A stretch of 64,000 nt of DNA from NCBI GenBank assembly GCA_963793645.1, contig CAWCAW010000006.1, positions 682,001 through 746,000 of the forward strand, read 5' to 3'. Under the pieces are notes generated by a model, which saw only the letters and a list, made by a program, of their open reading frames with translations, had not been told where the DNA came from and searched no databases. The stretch comes from CAWCAW01 sp963793645 (GTDB lineage: Bacteria > Actinomycetota > Acidimicrobiia > Acidimicrobiales > UBA8190). Shown here in pieces: positions 54,465-62,892 of this stretch (within the stretch, counting starts at the first letter, position 1; every line of letters begins with the position of its first letter). Both the position numbers and the translations under genes were made by a program.

Positions 54465-54505
54465 TTCGACGGCTGGTACGTTCGAAAGCAGGCACCGGGG
54501 CCCCG

Positions 54506-56326
54506 TCAGCTCTGCACATCAGGCGGGCTTTGCCGCTGGATTGCCAGCAGCGCTATGTCGTCATCGTGATCTGTATGGGCACCGATCACGCGATCACAGA
54601 CGGACGGGGGATCGATCTCACCACGAACGACACAGTCGGCCAAGACCTCCATGCCTCGTTCGACCCCCAACTTTCGCTCGCTCATCACGCCATCGGTGTA
54701 AAGCAATAGAAGTTCCCCGATATGTAGCTCGCCGCGCCACGGCGACGCCTCGATAAACGGTGCACCCAGCGGGGGAGAGGGCTGAACGGCCACGAACTCG
54801 GCACCACCGGGGCGCACGAGCAGCGGCGGGTAGTGCCCAGCCGAGGCAAGGGTCGTAACTCCCGTAGTGACATCGACTTGGCCTATGAGTGCGGTGGCAA
54901 TGCGATCGAAACCTACCCGCCTCCACACAGATTGCAAGGCCGAGATCAGCTCGTCGGGGTGCTTGCCTTGACAGGCCAGTACGCGTGCCGCGCTCCTGAG
55001 TTGGCCCATAAGGGCGGCGGCACCGCGGTCGTGACCTTCGACATCGCCGATCATGAACCAGGCCAGATCGTCCGCCAAGAGCATGAGATCGTAGAAATCG
55101 CCCCCGACCTCCAGGCTCTTTGTCGCCGCTGCATAGCGGCTGCTGACCAGCAGCCCCGGAATATCGGGCAGTGTGATGGGCAACAGGGCAGCTTGAAGGA
55201 TGTGAGAAGTCCGAGCAGCCATGTCGAGCTGCTGTGCGTTGGCAGCAACCGCGCCTACTTGTTGGGCTAGGCATTCGGCGAAGTCGACATCTTGAGCACT
55301 AAAGGAACGTGAACACGACACCAGTGTCAACGAGCCGACGACCTCTCCTTGAGATCCGATAGGTACGGCGAGATAAGAACGGAATCGCAGCGCCTTCGTC
55401 AAGGCGTAATGCGATTCATCGCGCGTCGTGGCTCTGAGAAAGGCGTCATTCATGAACGGCGCCCAGCTCGTCTGGCCCAAGCGGATCGCTTTGACGGCCG
55501 GATGATCTCCCGAAGGTTCGGGGGGGTACTCGCTGCGAAGGCGATCCACCAAATGTTGGCGCTCCGGATCGTGGTGTTTGGCCACCAGACGTTTCAGATG
55601 ACCGTCCTCAACGATGTCGATCAAACAGATGTCGCCAAATGCAGGTAGCGCGGCGCCAGCCAGCCGGTCGAGGGCTTGGGTGAAATCAGATGCCTCAGCC
55701 ATGATCTTGGCGGTCTCCGCGAAGAATGCTGAGATGTCGGCCAACTGGCGCGACCTCTCGAATAGCCGGACCCGATCAAAGGCGACTGCGAGCCTGTCGG
55801 CAAGAAACTCGAGGAGCTCTGTGTCAGCCTCACTGAAATGACGTAACTCGCAACTGGCGACATGCAAGACGCCAAGAACGGTCTTCTCGGACATGATGGG
55901 CACAGCCGTCACGGAACGAAGTCCGTGTTCTCGCAACGCCGGGGACACCAAGGTGACAGTTGACAGGTCCTCGATTATCAGAGGCTGTTTGGTGACAAGG
56001 ACTTGGCCGGCCATTCCTTGGCCGGCCCCGATCTGCAGTCCCACCGTGCGGTCTTCGCCGAGTCCGAGCGAGACACGAGCCACCAATGCGTCTTGGGCCT
56101 CATTTGCCAACAGCAGAGCCACCGAGTCGGCATCGAGCACTTCCATCACAATCGCCAACGCATCAGCATAAAGAACGTCGAGAGATTGGTCGGTCACTGC
56201 CGCGTCAGCAACGATCGTCAGCTGCCTCCACAACTCCGCGGCCGCATCCCCAACAGCACGCGCCGCTCGCTGTGCGGCAACAAGTCTCTCGCTGCCCTGT
56301 TGGTAAGCCACGTTCCCTTGCTCCAC
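54506..56326 (-). CDS. RsbU-like PP2C phosphatase with two GAF domains
   Basis: 606 residues: GAF domain 1 (about residues 45-190, DADSVALLLANEAQDALVAR, GMAGQVLVTKQPLIIED), GAF domain 2 (about 205-370, RSYLAVPIGSQGEVVGSLTL), then the SpoIIE/RsbU phosphatase (about 380-600). Metal-binding motifs: EVGGDFYDLMLLADDLAWF, MIGDVEGHDRGAAALMGQLR, LLLYTDGVMSERK, and TDHDDDIALLAIQR. In the GDVxGHG motif the last Gly is Asp (GHD), a change near the metal site. It should dephosphorylate the STAS antagonist to release the sigma factor in response to a small signal sensed by the GAF domains. Just downstream of, and on the same strand as, the sigma operon. Confidence 0.9.
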   Translation of the reverse strand: MEQGNVAYQQGSERLVAAQRAARAVGDAAAELWRQLTIVADAAVTDQSLDVLYADALAIVMEVLDADSVALLLANEAQDALVARVSLGLGEDRTVGLQIGAGQGMAGQVLVTKQPLIIEDLSTVTLVSPALREHGLRSVTAVPIMSEKTVLGVLHVASCELRHFSEADTELLEFLADRLAVAFDRVRLFERSRQLADISAFFAETAKIMAEASDFTQALDRLAGAALPAFGDICLIDIVEDGHLKRLVAKHHDPERQHLVDRLRSEYPPEPSGDHPAVKAIRLGQTSWAPFMNDAFLRATTRDESHYALTKALRFRSYLAVPIGSQGEVVGSLTLVSCSRSFSAQDVDFAECLAQQVGAVAANAQQLDMAARTSHILQAALLPITLPDIPGLLVSSRYAAATKSLEVGGDFYDLMLLADDLAWFMIGDVEGHDRGAAALMGQLRSAARVLACQGKHPDELISALQSVWRRVGFDRIATALIGQVDVTTGVTTLASAGHYPPLLVRPGGAEFVAVQPSPPLGAPFIEASPWRGELHIGELLLLYTDGVMSERKLGVERGMEVLADCVVRGEIDPPSVCDRVIGAHTDHDDDIALLAIQRQSPPDVQS

Positions 56327-56446
56327 CGCAATATCGGAGCGAGGTCGCTCCCACTTCTGGCGGTGATTTGTCCAAAAACCCTAGCAAGGATCGTCCGACA
56401 CGGCGCCTGCGGAATGGCGGCCGGGGGTGGCGGGCGTGACACTGAC

Positions 56447-57205
56447 TTAAAAGGTGCCCTCCAGATCGCCGAGGCGCTCTCGCAACATGGCCAAGCTGCG
56501 AACAAGCAGTCGAGATACGTGCATCTGACTAAGCCCAATGCGAGTGGCAATTTCCGATTGTGGTAATCCTTGGACGAAGCGAAGTCGCAAGATCGTCTGC
56601 TCCCGCTGGGGCAATGCCTGCACATGAGGTTCGAGGATCGCTCGCCATTCGGCCGTACCGATCTCTTCAGCATCGGTGCCGAGGCGGGCCCCGAGGCCCT
56701 CCTCATCTGGCTCAGCGCTGTCGAGCGATGTCGAGCGATACGACTGCCCAGCCTCCAGTGCTTCGAGGACCTGCTCTTCGGAAGCGCCCGTGTCGGCGGC
56801 GAGCTCGGCGATCGTTGGTGACCGCTGAAGCTGTTGGGACAATGTCGCCACGGACTGGTTGAGATGCAGATACAGCTCCTGAAGCCGCCGGGGGGCACGG
56901 ATAGCCCACCCTTTGTCACGGAAGTGGCGCTTCAGCTCCCCCAGGATTGTTTTGGTGGCAAAGGTCGTGAATTCGACGCCACGCTCGGGATCGAAGCGAT
57001 CAACCGCCTTGATAAGGGCGATGGAGGCGACTTGCACAAGGTCGTCATACGGTTCGCCACGATAAACGAACCGACGCGCCAGATACTCGGCCAGGCCGAT
57101 ATGGGCCTCGATGAGCTCTGAACGGAGTTCCTGATCATCATGGCGCGCCAACTCTGCGAATTTCTGCTTGAGATCCTCACGTTGGCCCGCGTCGGCAGTC
57201 ATCAC
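56447..57205 (-). CDS. SigB/SigF-type stress sigma factor
   Basis: 252 residues. Region 2: EYLARRFVYRGEPYDDLVQV, ASIALIKAVDRFDPERGVEF (core-binding and -10 helix), TFATKTILGELKRHFRDKGW. Region 3: RAPRRLQELYLHLNQSVATL. Region 4: LPQREQTILRLRFVQGLPQS, EIATRIGLSQMHVSRLLVRS (HTH for the -35). This is the SigB/SigF/SigG group controlled by partner switching. The ATG overlaps the anti-sigma stop (ATGA), so the pair is made in a fixed ratio. Order antagonist, anti-sigma, sigma is as in Bacillus rsbV-rsbW-sigB. I could not find a GTTT...GGGTA promoter upstream of the operon. Confidence 0.93.
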   Translation of the reverse strand: MMTADAGQREDLKQKFAELARHDDQELRSELIEAHIGLAEYLARRFVYRGEPYDDLVQVASIALIKAVDRFDPERGVEFTTFATKTILGELKRHFRDKGWAIRAPRRLQELYLHLNQSVATLSQQLQRSPTIAELAADTGASEEQVLEALEAGQSYRSTSLDSAEPDEEGLGARLGTDAEEIGTAEWRAILEPHVQALPQREQTILRLRFVQGLPQSEIATRIGLSQMHVSRLLVRSLAMLRERLGDLEGTF

Positions 57206-57657
57206 TCGGGTTGAGCTTTACGCCGCAAGCACAACCACTCTCGACGCACGCCACCCACCACATCACTGCCGTGCTCGTCGACGAGGGCGTCGAGGATGCG
57301 TTCGGACAGCTCGAAAGACGGGTCGTGGCGAGTGGGTCGTGAGTGCTGCCCGTTGGTTGATGGTTCCTCGTCGGGAATGAACGTGCCCACAACCTCCAAC
57401 GTCCCTTGGTCATCCCATTGGAAGAGCACGTTGATGCGGGCGGGGCCTGTTGATGCGTTCACCAGTCGGATACACAACTCATCTACCGCCAAACGAACAT
57501 CTTCGACCTGTTCATAATCAAACTTGGCTTGGGCGGCCACGGCCGCTCCGGTCATGCGGGCCAACACCAGCATCTCCGCATCAGCCGCCAGTGTCAGCTC
57601 GACGCGCTTCGACGAGGTGGCCCCCGTGATCCCCGATAGAAACGTGACTTCAGTCAT
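57202..57657 (-). CDS. rsbW: Anti-sigma factor, RsbW/SpoIIAB-type, degenerate ATP site
   Basis: 151 residues. The HATPase-like fold is recognisable from VELTLAADAEMLVLARMTGA, the N-box helix EDVRLAVDELCIRLVNAS, and SERILDALVDEHG. The invariant Mg-binding Asn of the N-box (E-x3-N-x3-H, as in ELASNSIRH of the MEDS protein below) is replaced: ELCIRLVNA has Arg there and no His. The usual DxGxG is reduced to DDQG. It may therefore hold the sigma factor but not phosphorylate the antagonist, leaving kinase work to the neighbours. Overlaps both the sigma start and the antagonist stop by four bases. The C-terminal 40 residues are Arg/His-rich. Confidence 0.85.
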   Translation of the reverse strand: MTEVTFLSGITGATSSKRVELTLAADAEMLVLARMTGAAVAAQAKFDYEQVEDVRLAVDELCIRLVNASTGPARINVLFQWDDQGTLEVVGTFIPDEEPSTNGQHSRPTRHDPSFELSERILDALVDEHGSDVVGGVRREWLCLRRKAQPE

Positions 57658-57998
57658 CGTTTCACGGGATCGTCAGGCGCAGCCACGATCGTAAACACAT
57701 CGTCCAGACGCGTGAGCTCCAAGATTCTCCTGACCTGAGGCTGCACCACCACCCGAATATCCCCCCCGAGTTGTTGTAACTCGTTGTGAGCGCCGATCAG
57801 CACGCCCAGGCCGCTTGAATCCACAAATCCAACCTCGCTGAGATCGACGACCAGGGCTCGCGAACCGGCCGCCATGAGCTCGGCGATTTCCGTCTTCAAC
57901 TTGGGGGCGGACGCCACGTCGAGCTCACCTCGGGCGTGCAGCACCGTCACACCCGATTGCTCCGCCACCGTTATCTCGAACTCGCCATCACCGGTCAC
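57654..57998 (-). CDS. rsbV: Anti-sigma factor antagonist (STAS domain)
   Basis: 114 residues from a GTG at 57,998. STAS fold: ARGELDVASAPKLKTEIAEL, then SRALVVDLSEVGFVDSSGLG with the phosphorylatable Ser in DSSGLG, then VLIGAHNELQQLGGDIRVVV. Unphosphorylated, it binds the anti-sigma factor and frees the sigma factor; phosphorylation by an RsbW-like kinase inactivates it and the PP2C protein restores it. The stop overlaps the anti-sigma start (ATGA). A small frame ending TMKGLLKGDR overlaps its start and may couple it to the MEDS gene upstream, but I do not call that a gene. Confidence 0.92.
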   Translation of the reverse strand: MTGDGEFEITVAEQSGVTVLHARGELDVASAPKLKTEIAELMAAGSRALVVDLSEVGFVDSSGLGVLIGAHNELQQLGGDIRVVVQPQVRRILELTRLDDVFTIVAAPDDPVKR

Positions 57999-58151
57999 CC
58001 TTTAGGAGTCCCTTCATCGTTTGCAGATGCGAAGTATCTAGGCCGAACTCTCGAGCCACCCGAATCATGCCCAAAGCGACCAGTGGCCAACCGTTCGCCT
58101 CTTTGACCTCCGCACCTAGGCACGCGACCAAGCCAAGTCGTAGCCACTCGC

Positions 58152-59102
58152 CTACCGGCGCATATGGACACGAACAGTCGTTCCGAAGCGAAAGGACCTG
58201 ACCTGCACGAGCTCGCACAAGTGATTCACAATCCACAAACCCCGTCCATCGTGAGCGCCGGTGGTGGGGCGGATCCGCCCGACAAGTGGTTGGTCGAGCT
58301 GACCATCGTCGGATACTTCGCATATGAGGGAACCAGTCGTGCGCCAGATTCGCAGACTTCCCGACCCTCCGCCGTGGCGGATGCTGTTAGAGGCCAATTC
58401 ATTGACGGCTGCCACTGCGTCTGCCACGCGCATAGCGTCAAACCCCGAATCCAACGCCTCTCGCCGCACTAAAGATCGCACTTCGCCCAAGAGCCCCATC
58501 GTGAATGCCAGGTCGACGCAGGAGGACGGCGTTTCGGACAGAGGTTGAGATGAAAGCCGGGCGAGCTCCTGGGTTCCGAGATAGGCGTCACTGGCGTGAC
58601 ATGACGTACCTTGCCGCATGAAGGGGTGCGTCCGCCGTGCCTCGTCAATCACGTCGTCGGGGAGCGCATTCGTGTCATACGGGCACATCAGGGTGAAGTT
58701 CGCCCTGTCGGCAAAGGCGATGTTCAAGAGCCCTTCGTGACTCTGGCATTCCACCAGCTCGTCCGTGCTGCGTCCGGCCCAAATGGGCTCCCCGATGCCA
58801 CGCAACGGGCGATCGCCGTGCCCGTTGGCGAACTCGGCCCAGGCCGGGATGATCCGGGCCGGGTTCACACCAACCTCGTTCATGTCTGCGAAGGACACGG
58901 CGTCTTGTTCAACACCGAGCTGATTTCTCAATAGGTCGATCTTCCGAGAGCTGACAACAGCCAGAACCGGTTCTGCCGCCCCGATCGATGCCCGTAGGAA
59001 TTCCGTCGCACCGACGATGAACTCGTCCTCGCCGGCATAGAGAAACGCCTGGTGAGAGAAACCGTGGCCCTCGGTGACGTCAGTGATCACGGATCCGCCC
59101 AC
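58152..59102 (-). CDS. MEDS-domain / HATPase anti-sigma regulatory kinase
   Basis: 316 residues from a GTG at 59,102. The N-terminal MEDS (DcmR-type sensory) domain: HGFSHQAFLYAGEDEFIVGA, FLRASIGAAEPVLAVVSSRK and EPIWAGRSTDELVECQSHEG, where the F-L-Y motif is diagnostic. The C-terminal ATPase domain has an intact N-box (AVNELASNSIRHGGGSG), SDDGQLDQP and GRGLWIVNHLCE. This layout is that of actinobacterial RsbA/anti-sigma-regulator proteins that bind small ligands in the MEDS pocket and phosphorylate STAS antagonists. Same strand as and 153 bp upstream of the STAS gene, so probably the first gene of the stress operon and a candidate for the missing kinase. Confidence 0.88.
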   Translation of the reverse strand: MGGSVITDVTEGHGFSHQAFLYAGEDEFIVGATEFLRASIGAAEPVLAVVSSRKIDLLRNQLGVEQDAVSFADMNEVGVNPARIIPAWAEFANGHGDRPLRGIGEPIWAGRSTDELVECQSHEGLLNIAFADRANFTLMCPYDTNALPDDVIDEARRTHPFMRQGTSCHASDAYLGTQELARLSSQPLSETPSSCVDLAFTMGLLGEVRSLVRREALDSGFDAMRVADAVAAVNELASNSIRHGGGSGSLRIWRTTGSLICEVSDDGQLDQPLVGRIRPTTGAHDGRGLWIVNHLCELVQVRSFRFGTTVRVHMRR

Positions 59103-59596
59103 CGCGTTGCCATCTCCGGCGTTGATCCAATCCCCGACATCTCGCCGCCATAGCCACGTCGACCAGGCGCGTGCCCGGCCGAAGCCGTGGCGGTCTCAGA
59201 TCCGCGCCCCACCGGTGTTCGAGTCGGCTTCACCATGACGCGGTCCCTGCCTCGTTCCTTTTCCATCCGGGTCGGGTTCGACCAGATTGGAACCTGTTCC
59301 ACTAATACCCCGGGTGGCCGTCCGCCAACCAAAAGCGCGCCCGTTCCCCAAAAACAGGCTCTTTACCCTCGATGTCCAGGCAAAATGGCTGTCGGGCCCC
59401 GCGAAACTGGTGAGCTCAGCGCGAGGATCTCCACGCTCGAGCCGTGGGATCAAGCCGGTTGCTCGTCCGGACCCATCAACCCTCTATTCGTCTCCCGGGC
59501 CAGCTCGTCCGAGAGTCGCCATCGTCTCATCTTGATTCGGCGACTCCTTACTTGTTTGGTTGTGAGCCTCGGCGTCTCATGCTTCGGATCCTGGGG
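59103..59596. other. Divergent intergenic region, no gene seen
   Basis: 490 bp between the MEDS gene (minus) and the ATPase-domain gene (plus). Frames on both strands are open but Arg/Pro-rich and unrelated to any family I know. A tRNA-like stretch at about 59,205-59,235 (TGTTCGAGTC...CACCA) does not fold: the T-stem does not pair. Promoters of the stress operon should be here. Confidence 0.3.
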
Positions 59597-60040
59597 ATGC
59601 ACGATGCGATCCGTGATGAAACGCGAGCCGCTGGGTACGGTGTCGCTATAGACCATCGAACACAACTCCCCGCCGTGCCTGCGAGCGCTGCGGCTGCACG
59701 CCTGGCTTCTCGCGCCGTGTTGGAGGAATGGGAGCTGTCTGATCTCGATGACACAGTCTCGTTGCTGGTAACCGAGCTCGTAAGCAATGGGGTGCGCCAT
59801 GCTCAGACCCAGCTCGAGTTGGTTCTTACCTACAACGGATCTTCGTGCTTGCGCATTTCGGTCTCGGATGGGAATTCACGACTCCCGACGCCCAAGCCCC
59901 CAACGGACGCTGCCATCGGAGGGTGGGGGCTCACCCTCATCGAGACCATGTCGGCGCGTTGGGGTACCGACGTCGCGCCGAACCAGGGTAAGACAGTGTG
60001 GGTCGAGATTGATACCAGGCATCTCGCCCCGCGGGATTGA
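59597..60040 (+). CDS. RsbW-like ATP-binding regulatory kinase
   Basis: 147 residues from the ATG at 59,597; the open frame begins earlier, but only from about residue 20 of this version is there recognisable protein. HATPase landmarks: SDLDDTVSLLVTELVSNGVR with intact N-box (E-LVSN-GVRH), ISVSDGNSRLP (G1-like) and GGWGLTLIETMSARWG (G2). These stand-alone domains act as anti-sigma/anti-antagonist kinases in Actinobacteria. It is the second protein in this locus with an intact ATP site, so it could be the kinase partner of the STAS antagonist 1.6 kb away. Ends tail-to-tail with the YihY gene, 2 bp apart. Confidence 0.75.
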   Translation: MHDAIRDETRAAGYGVAIDHRTQLPAVPASAAAARLASRAVLEEWELSDLDDTVSLLVTELVSNGVRHAQTQLELVLTYNGSSCLRISVSDGNSRLPTPKPPTDAAIGGWGLTLIETMSARWGTDVAPNQGKTVWVEIDTRHLAPRD

Positions 60041-60042
60041 GC

Positions 60043-61023
60043 CTAGGGTCCTTCGCCTTCGATGGGCGCTAAGAACTCCACGTGTACGCGCTCTTCGGGT
60101 CGCCTCTCGCCTTCGGCTGCCACGGCACTAAGAACTGCTTTGTCAGCGGCGGTCAGCGGCGGCGGCGCCAGGCTTCGAGGGTAAAGTCGACGGGCTCGCA
60201 CCACATTCACTTCGGCCGAATATACGGTGACCTCTGCTGCCAGATAAAGAAATGAGATCAGTCCAATAACACTTCCAAAATACCCGTAGGTCTGACCAGC
60301 GTGCCGCAGCGTGTGACCGACGAGCAGGGTGCCGAATCCTTGAAGCACGCTCCATCCCACGCCGGCGAGAACGGCTCCAGGGATCAGAAGATTGGTACTG
60401 ATTGATTTGGGGGTGAGGATACGAAAGCCCACCACGTACAACGCCACGTTCACCGCAAGGCCTGCCAACCCGGCGAGGATCTGAAACCAGAGTGCTCCAT
60501 GGCCGATCGTCACCAAGCCCGCTAGGAAGGTTGTCAACGTGACGTCAAAGGCCAAGAGAACCAGGAACTCCACGCTGCGGCCAAGTCGGGGGAGAAATCC
60601 CGGACGGATCACCCCAGGCACATTCCATACCTCGGCCATGGCCCGCTGGGCCGCCTGGCTCACGCCGAACGATCCCCAAATCAGGCCGATGAGGCCGACG
60701 ACAAGGCCAATGACGCTGCCCGAGTGCAAGGACCTCAAGCCGTGCTCGGCGATTTGCTGCCCCACGATCGGGAATTGACTGAGGGTCGAATGCAGAACGC
60801 GGGTTTGCAGAGCGGCGTCCCGAGAAAAGAGCAGTCCAACGAGGGTCGTAAGGATGAGCAACAGGGGAAAGAGCGAGATGAACCCGTAGTAAGCGATGAG
60901 TGCGGTCAGGTTGCCGCCGTTGTCGTCGCCGAATTTCTTGATTACACCGAACACGACCGAGGGCACATGATGCCGTTGCTGAAACCCATCCACACGTCGG
61001 ACAACCTTCTCGACCCGGTTCAC
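60043..61023 (-). CDS. YihY/BrkB-family inner-membrane protein
   Basis: 326 residues, six to seven membrane helices. Family landmarks: FGDDNGGNLTALIAYYGFIS (Y-Y-G-F-S, part of the YihY motif), LFPLLLILTTLVGLLFS, LWGSFGVSQAAQRAMAEVWN and VLYVVGFRILTPKS, with AGVGWSVLQGFGTLLVGHTL and YGYFGSVIGLISFLYLAAEV in the last helices. Once called ribonuclease BN, but that activity belongs to another gene; the real role is unknown, perhaps membrane or lipid maintenance. Cytoplasmic C-terminus of about 50 residues. Divergent from the GH13 gene with 130 bp between start codons. Confidence 0.88.
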   Translation of the reverse strand: MNRVEKVVRRVDGFQQRHHVPSVVFGVIKKFGDDNGGNLTALIAYYGFISLFPLLLILTTLVGLLFSRDAALQTRVLHSTLSQFPIVGQQIAEHGLRSLHSGSVIGLVVGLIGLIWGSFGVSQAAQRAMAEVWNVPGVIRPGFLPRLGRSVEFLVLLAFDVTLTTFLAGLVTIGHGALWFQILAGLAGLAVNVALYVVGFRILTPKSISTNLLIPGAVLAGVGWSVLQGFGTLLVGHTLRHAGQTYGYFGSVIGLISFLYLAAEVTVYSAEVNVVRARRLYPRSLAPPPLTAADKAVLSAVAAEGERRPEERVHVEFLAPIEGEGP

Positions 61024-61153
61024 ATGGCCCGTTCTACCCGATAGGCAAGGAGAAGTACCCGGGCTTCCCCCTTTGGCCGCCCTCGAGTACCCGCCTACAC
61101 CCCTGCGTGCACCATGGTTGGACTCGGCGTCAGGGGCCAGCCACTATTGGGGC

Positions 61154-62809
61154 ATGAATGCGGAGGGTCAGAGAGCTGGATCGTCGACGACTGGTACCTC
61201 AGGCGCGGCAGACCGTTGGTGGCAGACGGGCGTGCTCTATCAGGTGTACGTGCGCTCGTTCGCGGACGACAACGGCGACGGTGTCGGCGACCTGCGAGGG
61301 GTATTAGGCAAGCTTGATTACCTTTCGTGGCTGGGCGTGGACGGCATTTGGCTCAGCCCCGTGACAGTGTCGCCCGATGCCGACTGGGGATACGACGTCT
61401 CTAATTATCAAGACGTCCAGCCTGCGTACGGGACATTGCACGATCTTGACGAATTGATCGAGGCGGCTGACCGTCGCGGCATGCGCGTGCTTCTCGACTT
61501 GGTCCCCAATCACACCAGCGATCGCCACCCATGGTTTGTGGAATCCCGATCGTCGAGAGACTCGAATCATCGAGATTGGTACGTGTGGGCAGATCCCGGC
61601 CCCGATGGTGCTCTGCCCAACAACTGGGTGAGCTGTTTTGGCGGACCGGCGTGGACCTTCGACGATGCAACGGGTCAGTTCTTCCTCCATAACTTTCTGC
61701 CTGAGCAACCCGATTTGAACTGGTGGTGCGGAGATGTCCGAAACGCCTTCGACGACATCCTTCGCTTTTGGTGGGATCGGGGTGTGGCCGGATTCCGCAT
61801 CGACGTCTGCCACATGATCGTCAAAGACGCCCTTCTTCGAGACAATCCGCCGGCCACCGAAAGTGACCCCCTGGGAGTACAGCTGATGGGGCAGCGCCCG
61901 CTGCGGACCAGCAACCAGCCCGAGGTCCATGTCGTCCTGCGTGACTGGCGTGAGCTGGCCAACCAGTACGACCCACCACGACTCCTTCTTGGCGAGACCA
62001 GCGTCGACGAGCTGGAGCCGCTGGCCATGTTCTACGGCAACGGTGATGACGAGCTACAACTCGGCTTCAACTTTCCGTTCTTGGAGACAGCGTTCGACGC
62101 CCACGAACTTCGCGACATCGTCGAGCGAACCGAAGCCCTGTTGCCGGCGCCGGCGTGGCCGGTATGGACCGGATCGAACCATGACGTCTCGCGCCTAGCC
62201 ACCCGATGGGCCGAGGGGGATCCGGCCAAGGCACGCCTGGCGCTCTTGATGCTGCTGACCTTGCGAGGTACACCAGTCCTCTATCAAGGCGACGAGCTCG
62301 GACTCCAGGACGCGCCGATCTCCAAGGACCAACTTCTCGATCCTGTCGGCCTCCGCTTCTGGCCGGCCTACAAGGGCCGCGACCCCGAACGAACGCCCAT
62401 GCCATGGGAGGACGCTCCCAACGGCGGCTTCACCAGCCCGGAGTCCACACCGTGGCTCCCCGTAACCGATCCTTCGACCTGCAACGTCGCCGACCAGCGC
62501 CGCCAACCGGGATCCATGCTCAATTTCGTGCGCGACATCATTGACCTGCGCCGAACGACGCCTGATCTCGCATCAGGCAGCTATGAGTCGCGCCCCTCCC
62601 CGCAAGGCACCTGGGTATGGCGTCGCGGTGTAAACACGACGGTGGCCCTGAATTTCTCAGATGAAACCATCGAGGTTCCTCTGGCGATCCAAGACGCACA
62701 GATCGCACTCAGCTCCCGGCCCGGGAGCGGCGTCGTAACCCGCGGCGGCGTGGTTGATCTCGGGCCGTGGGAAGGCATCATCGTCACCGACGCCACGCAC
62801 TCGACGTAA
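61154..62809 (+). CDS. GH13 alpha-glucosidase / oligo-1,6-glucosidase
   Basis: 551 residues from the ATG at 61,154 (MNAEGQRAGSS). The GH13 barrel is complete: QVYVRSFADDNGDGVGDLRG, LDLVPNHTSDRHPWF (region I), GFRIDVCHMI with the nucleophile Asp (region II), LLLGETSVDELEPL with the acid/base Glu (region III), and WTGSNHDVSRLATR with the transition-state Asp (region IV). The QPDLN motif (LPEQPDLNWW), with the loop GVGDLRGVLGKLDYLSWLGV, places it among oligosaccharide-cleaving GH13 enzymes such as oligo-1,6-glucosidase and alpha-glucosidase rather than amylases. No signal peptide, so it should act in the cytoplasm on imported glucans or glycogen fragments. Confidence 0.92.
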   Translation: MNAEGQRAGSSTTGTSGAADRWWQTGVLYQVYVRSFADDNGDGVGDLRGVLGKLDYLSWLGVDGIWLSPVTVSPDADWGYDVSNYQDVQPAYGTLHDLDELIEAADRRGMRVLLDLVPNHTSDRHPWFVESRSSRDSNHRDWYVWADPGPDGALPNNWVSCFGGPAWTFDDATGQFFLHNFLPEQPDLNWWCGDVRNAFDDILRFWWDRGVAGFRIDVCHMIVKDALLRDNPPATESDPLGVQLMGQRPLRTSNQPEVHVVLRDWRELANQYDPPRLLLGETSVDELEPLAMFYGNGDDELQLGFNFPFLETAFDAHELRDIVERTEALLPAPAWPVWTGSNHDVSRLATRWAEGDPAKARLALLMLLTLRGTPVLYQGDELGLQDAPISKDQLLDPVGLRFWPAYKGRDPERTPMPWEDAPNGGFTSPESTPWLPVTDPSTCNVADQRRQPGSMLNFVRDIIDLRRTTPDLASGSYESRPSPQGTWVWRRGVNTTVALNFSDETIEVPLAIQDAQIALSSRPGSGVVTRGGVVDLGPWEGIIVTDATHST

Positions 62810-62892
62810 ATCAGCTCAGGCGTGACCGCCGGTCACGATCGGGGCGTTTCCCACGGGTATGACGTTCGTCGTCGTGCTCTACGCTGGGGTCG

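Noticed and set aside
57988..58151. Short frame ending TMKGLLKGDR between the MEDS and STAS genes.
   Set aside because: No start codon with a ribosome site, and much of the frame overlaps the MEDS gene; coding status cannot be supported.
59205..59235. tRNA-like 3' end (TTCGAGTC ... TTCACCA).
   Set aside because: The T-stem bases do not pair and no anticodon or acceptor stem can be drawn upstream.
61024..61110. Three GGGTA words upstream of the YihY gene, considered as SigF-type -10 elements.
   Set aside because: No GTTT-like -35 at 14-16 bp from any of them; in GC-rich DNA GGGTA alone is not informative.
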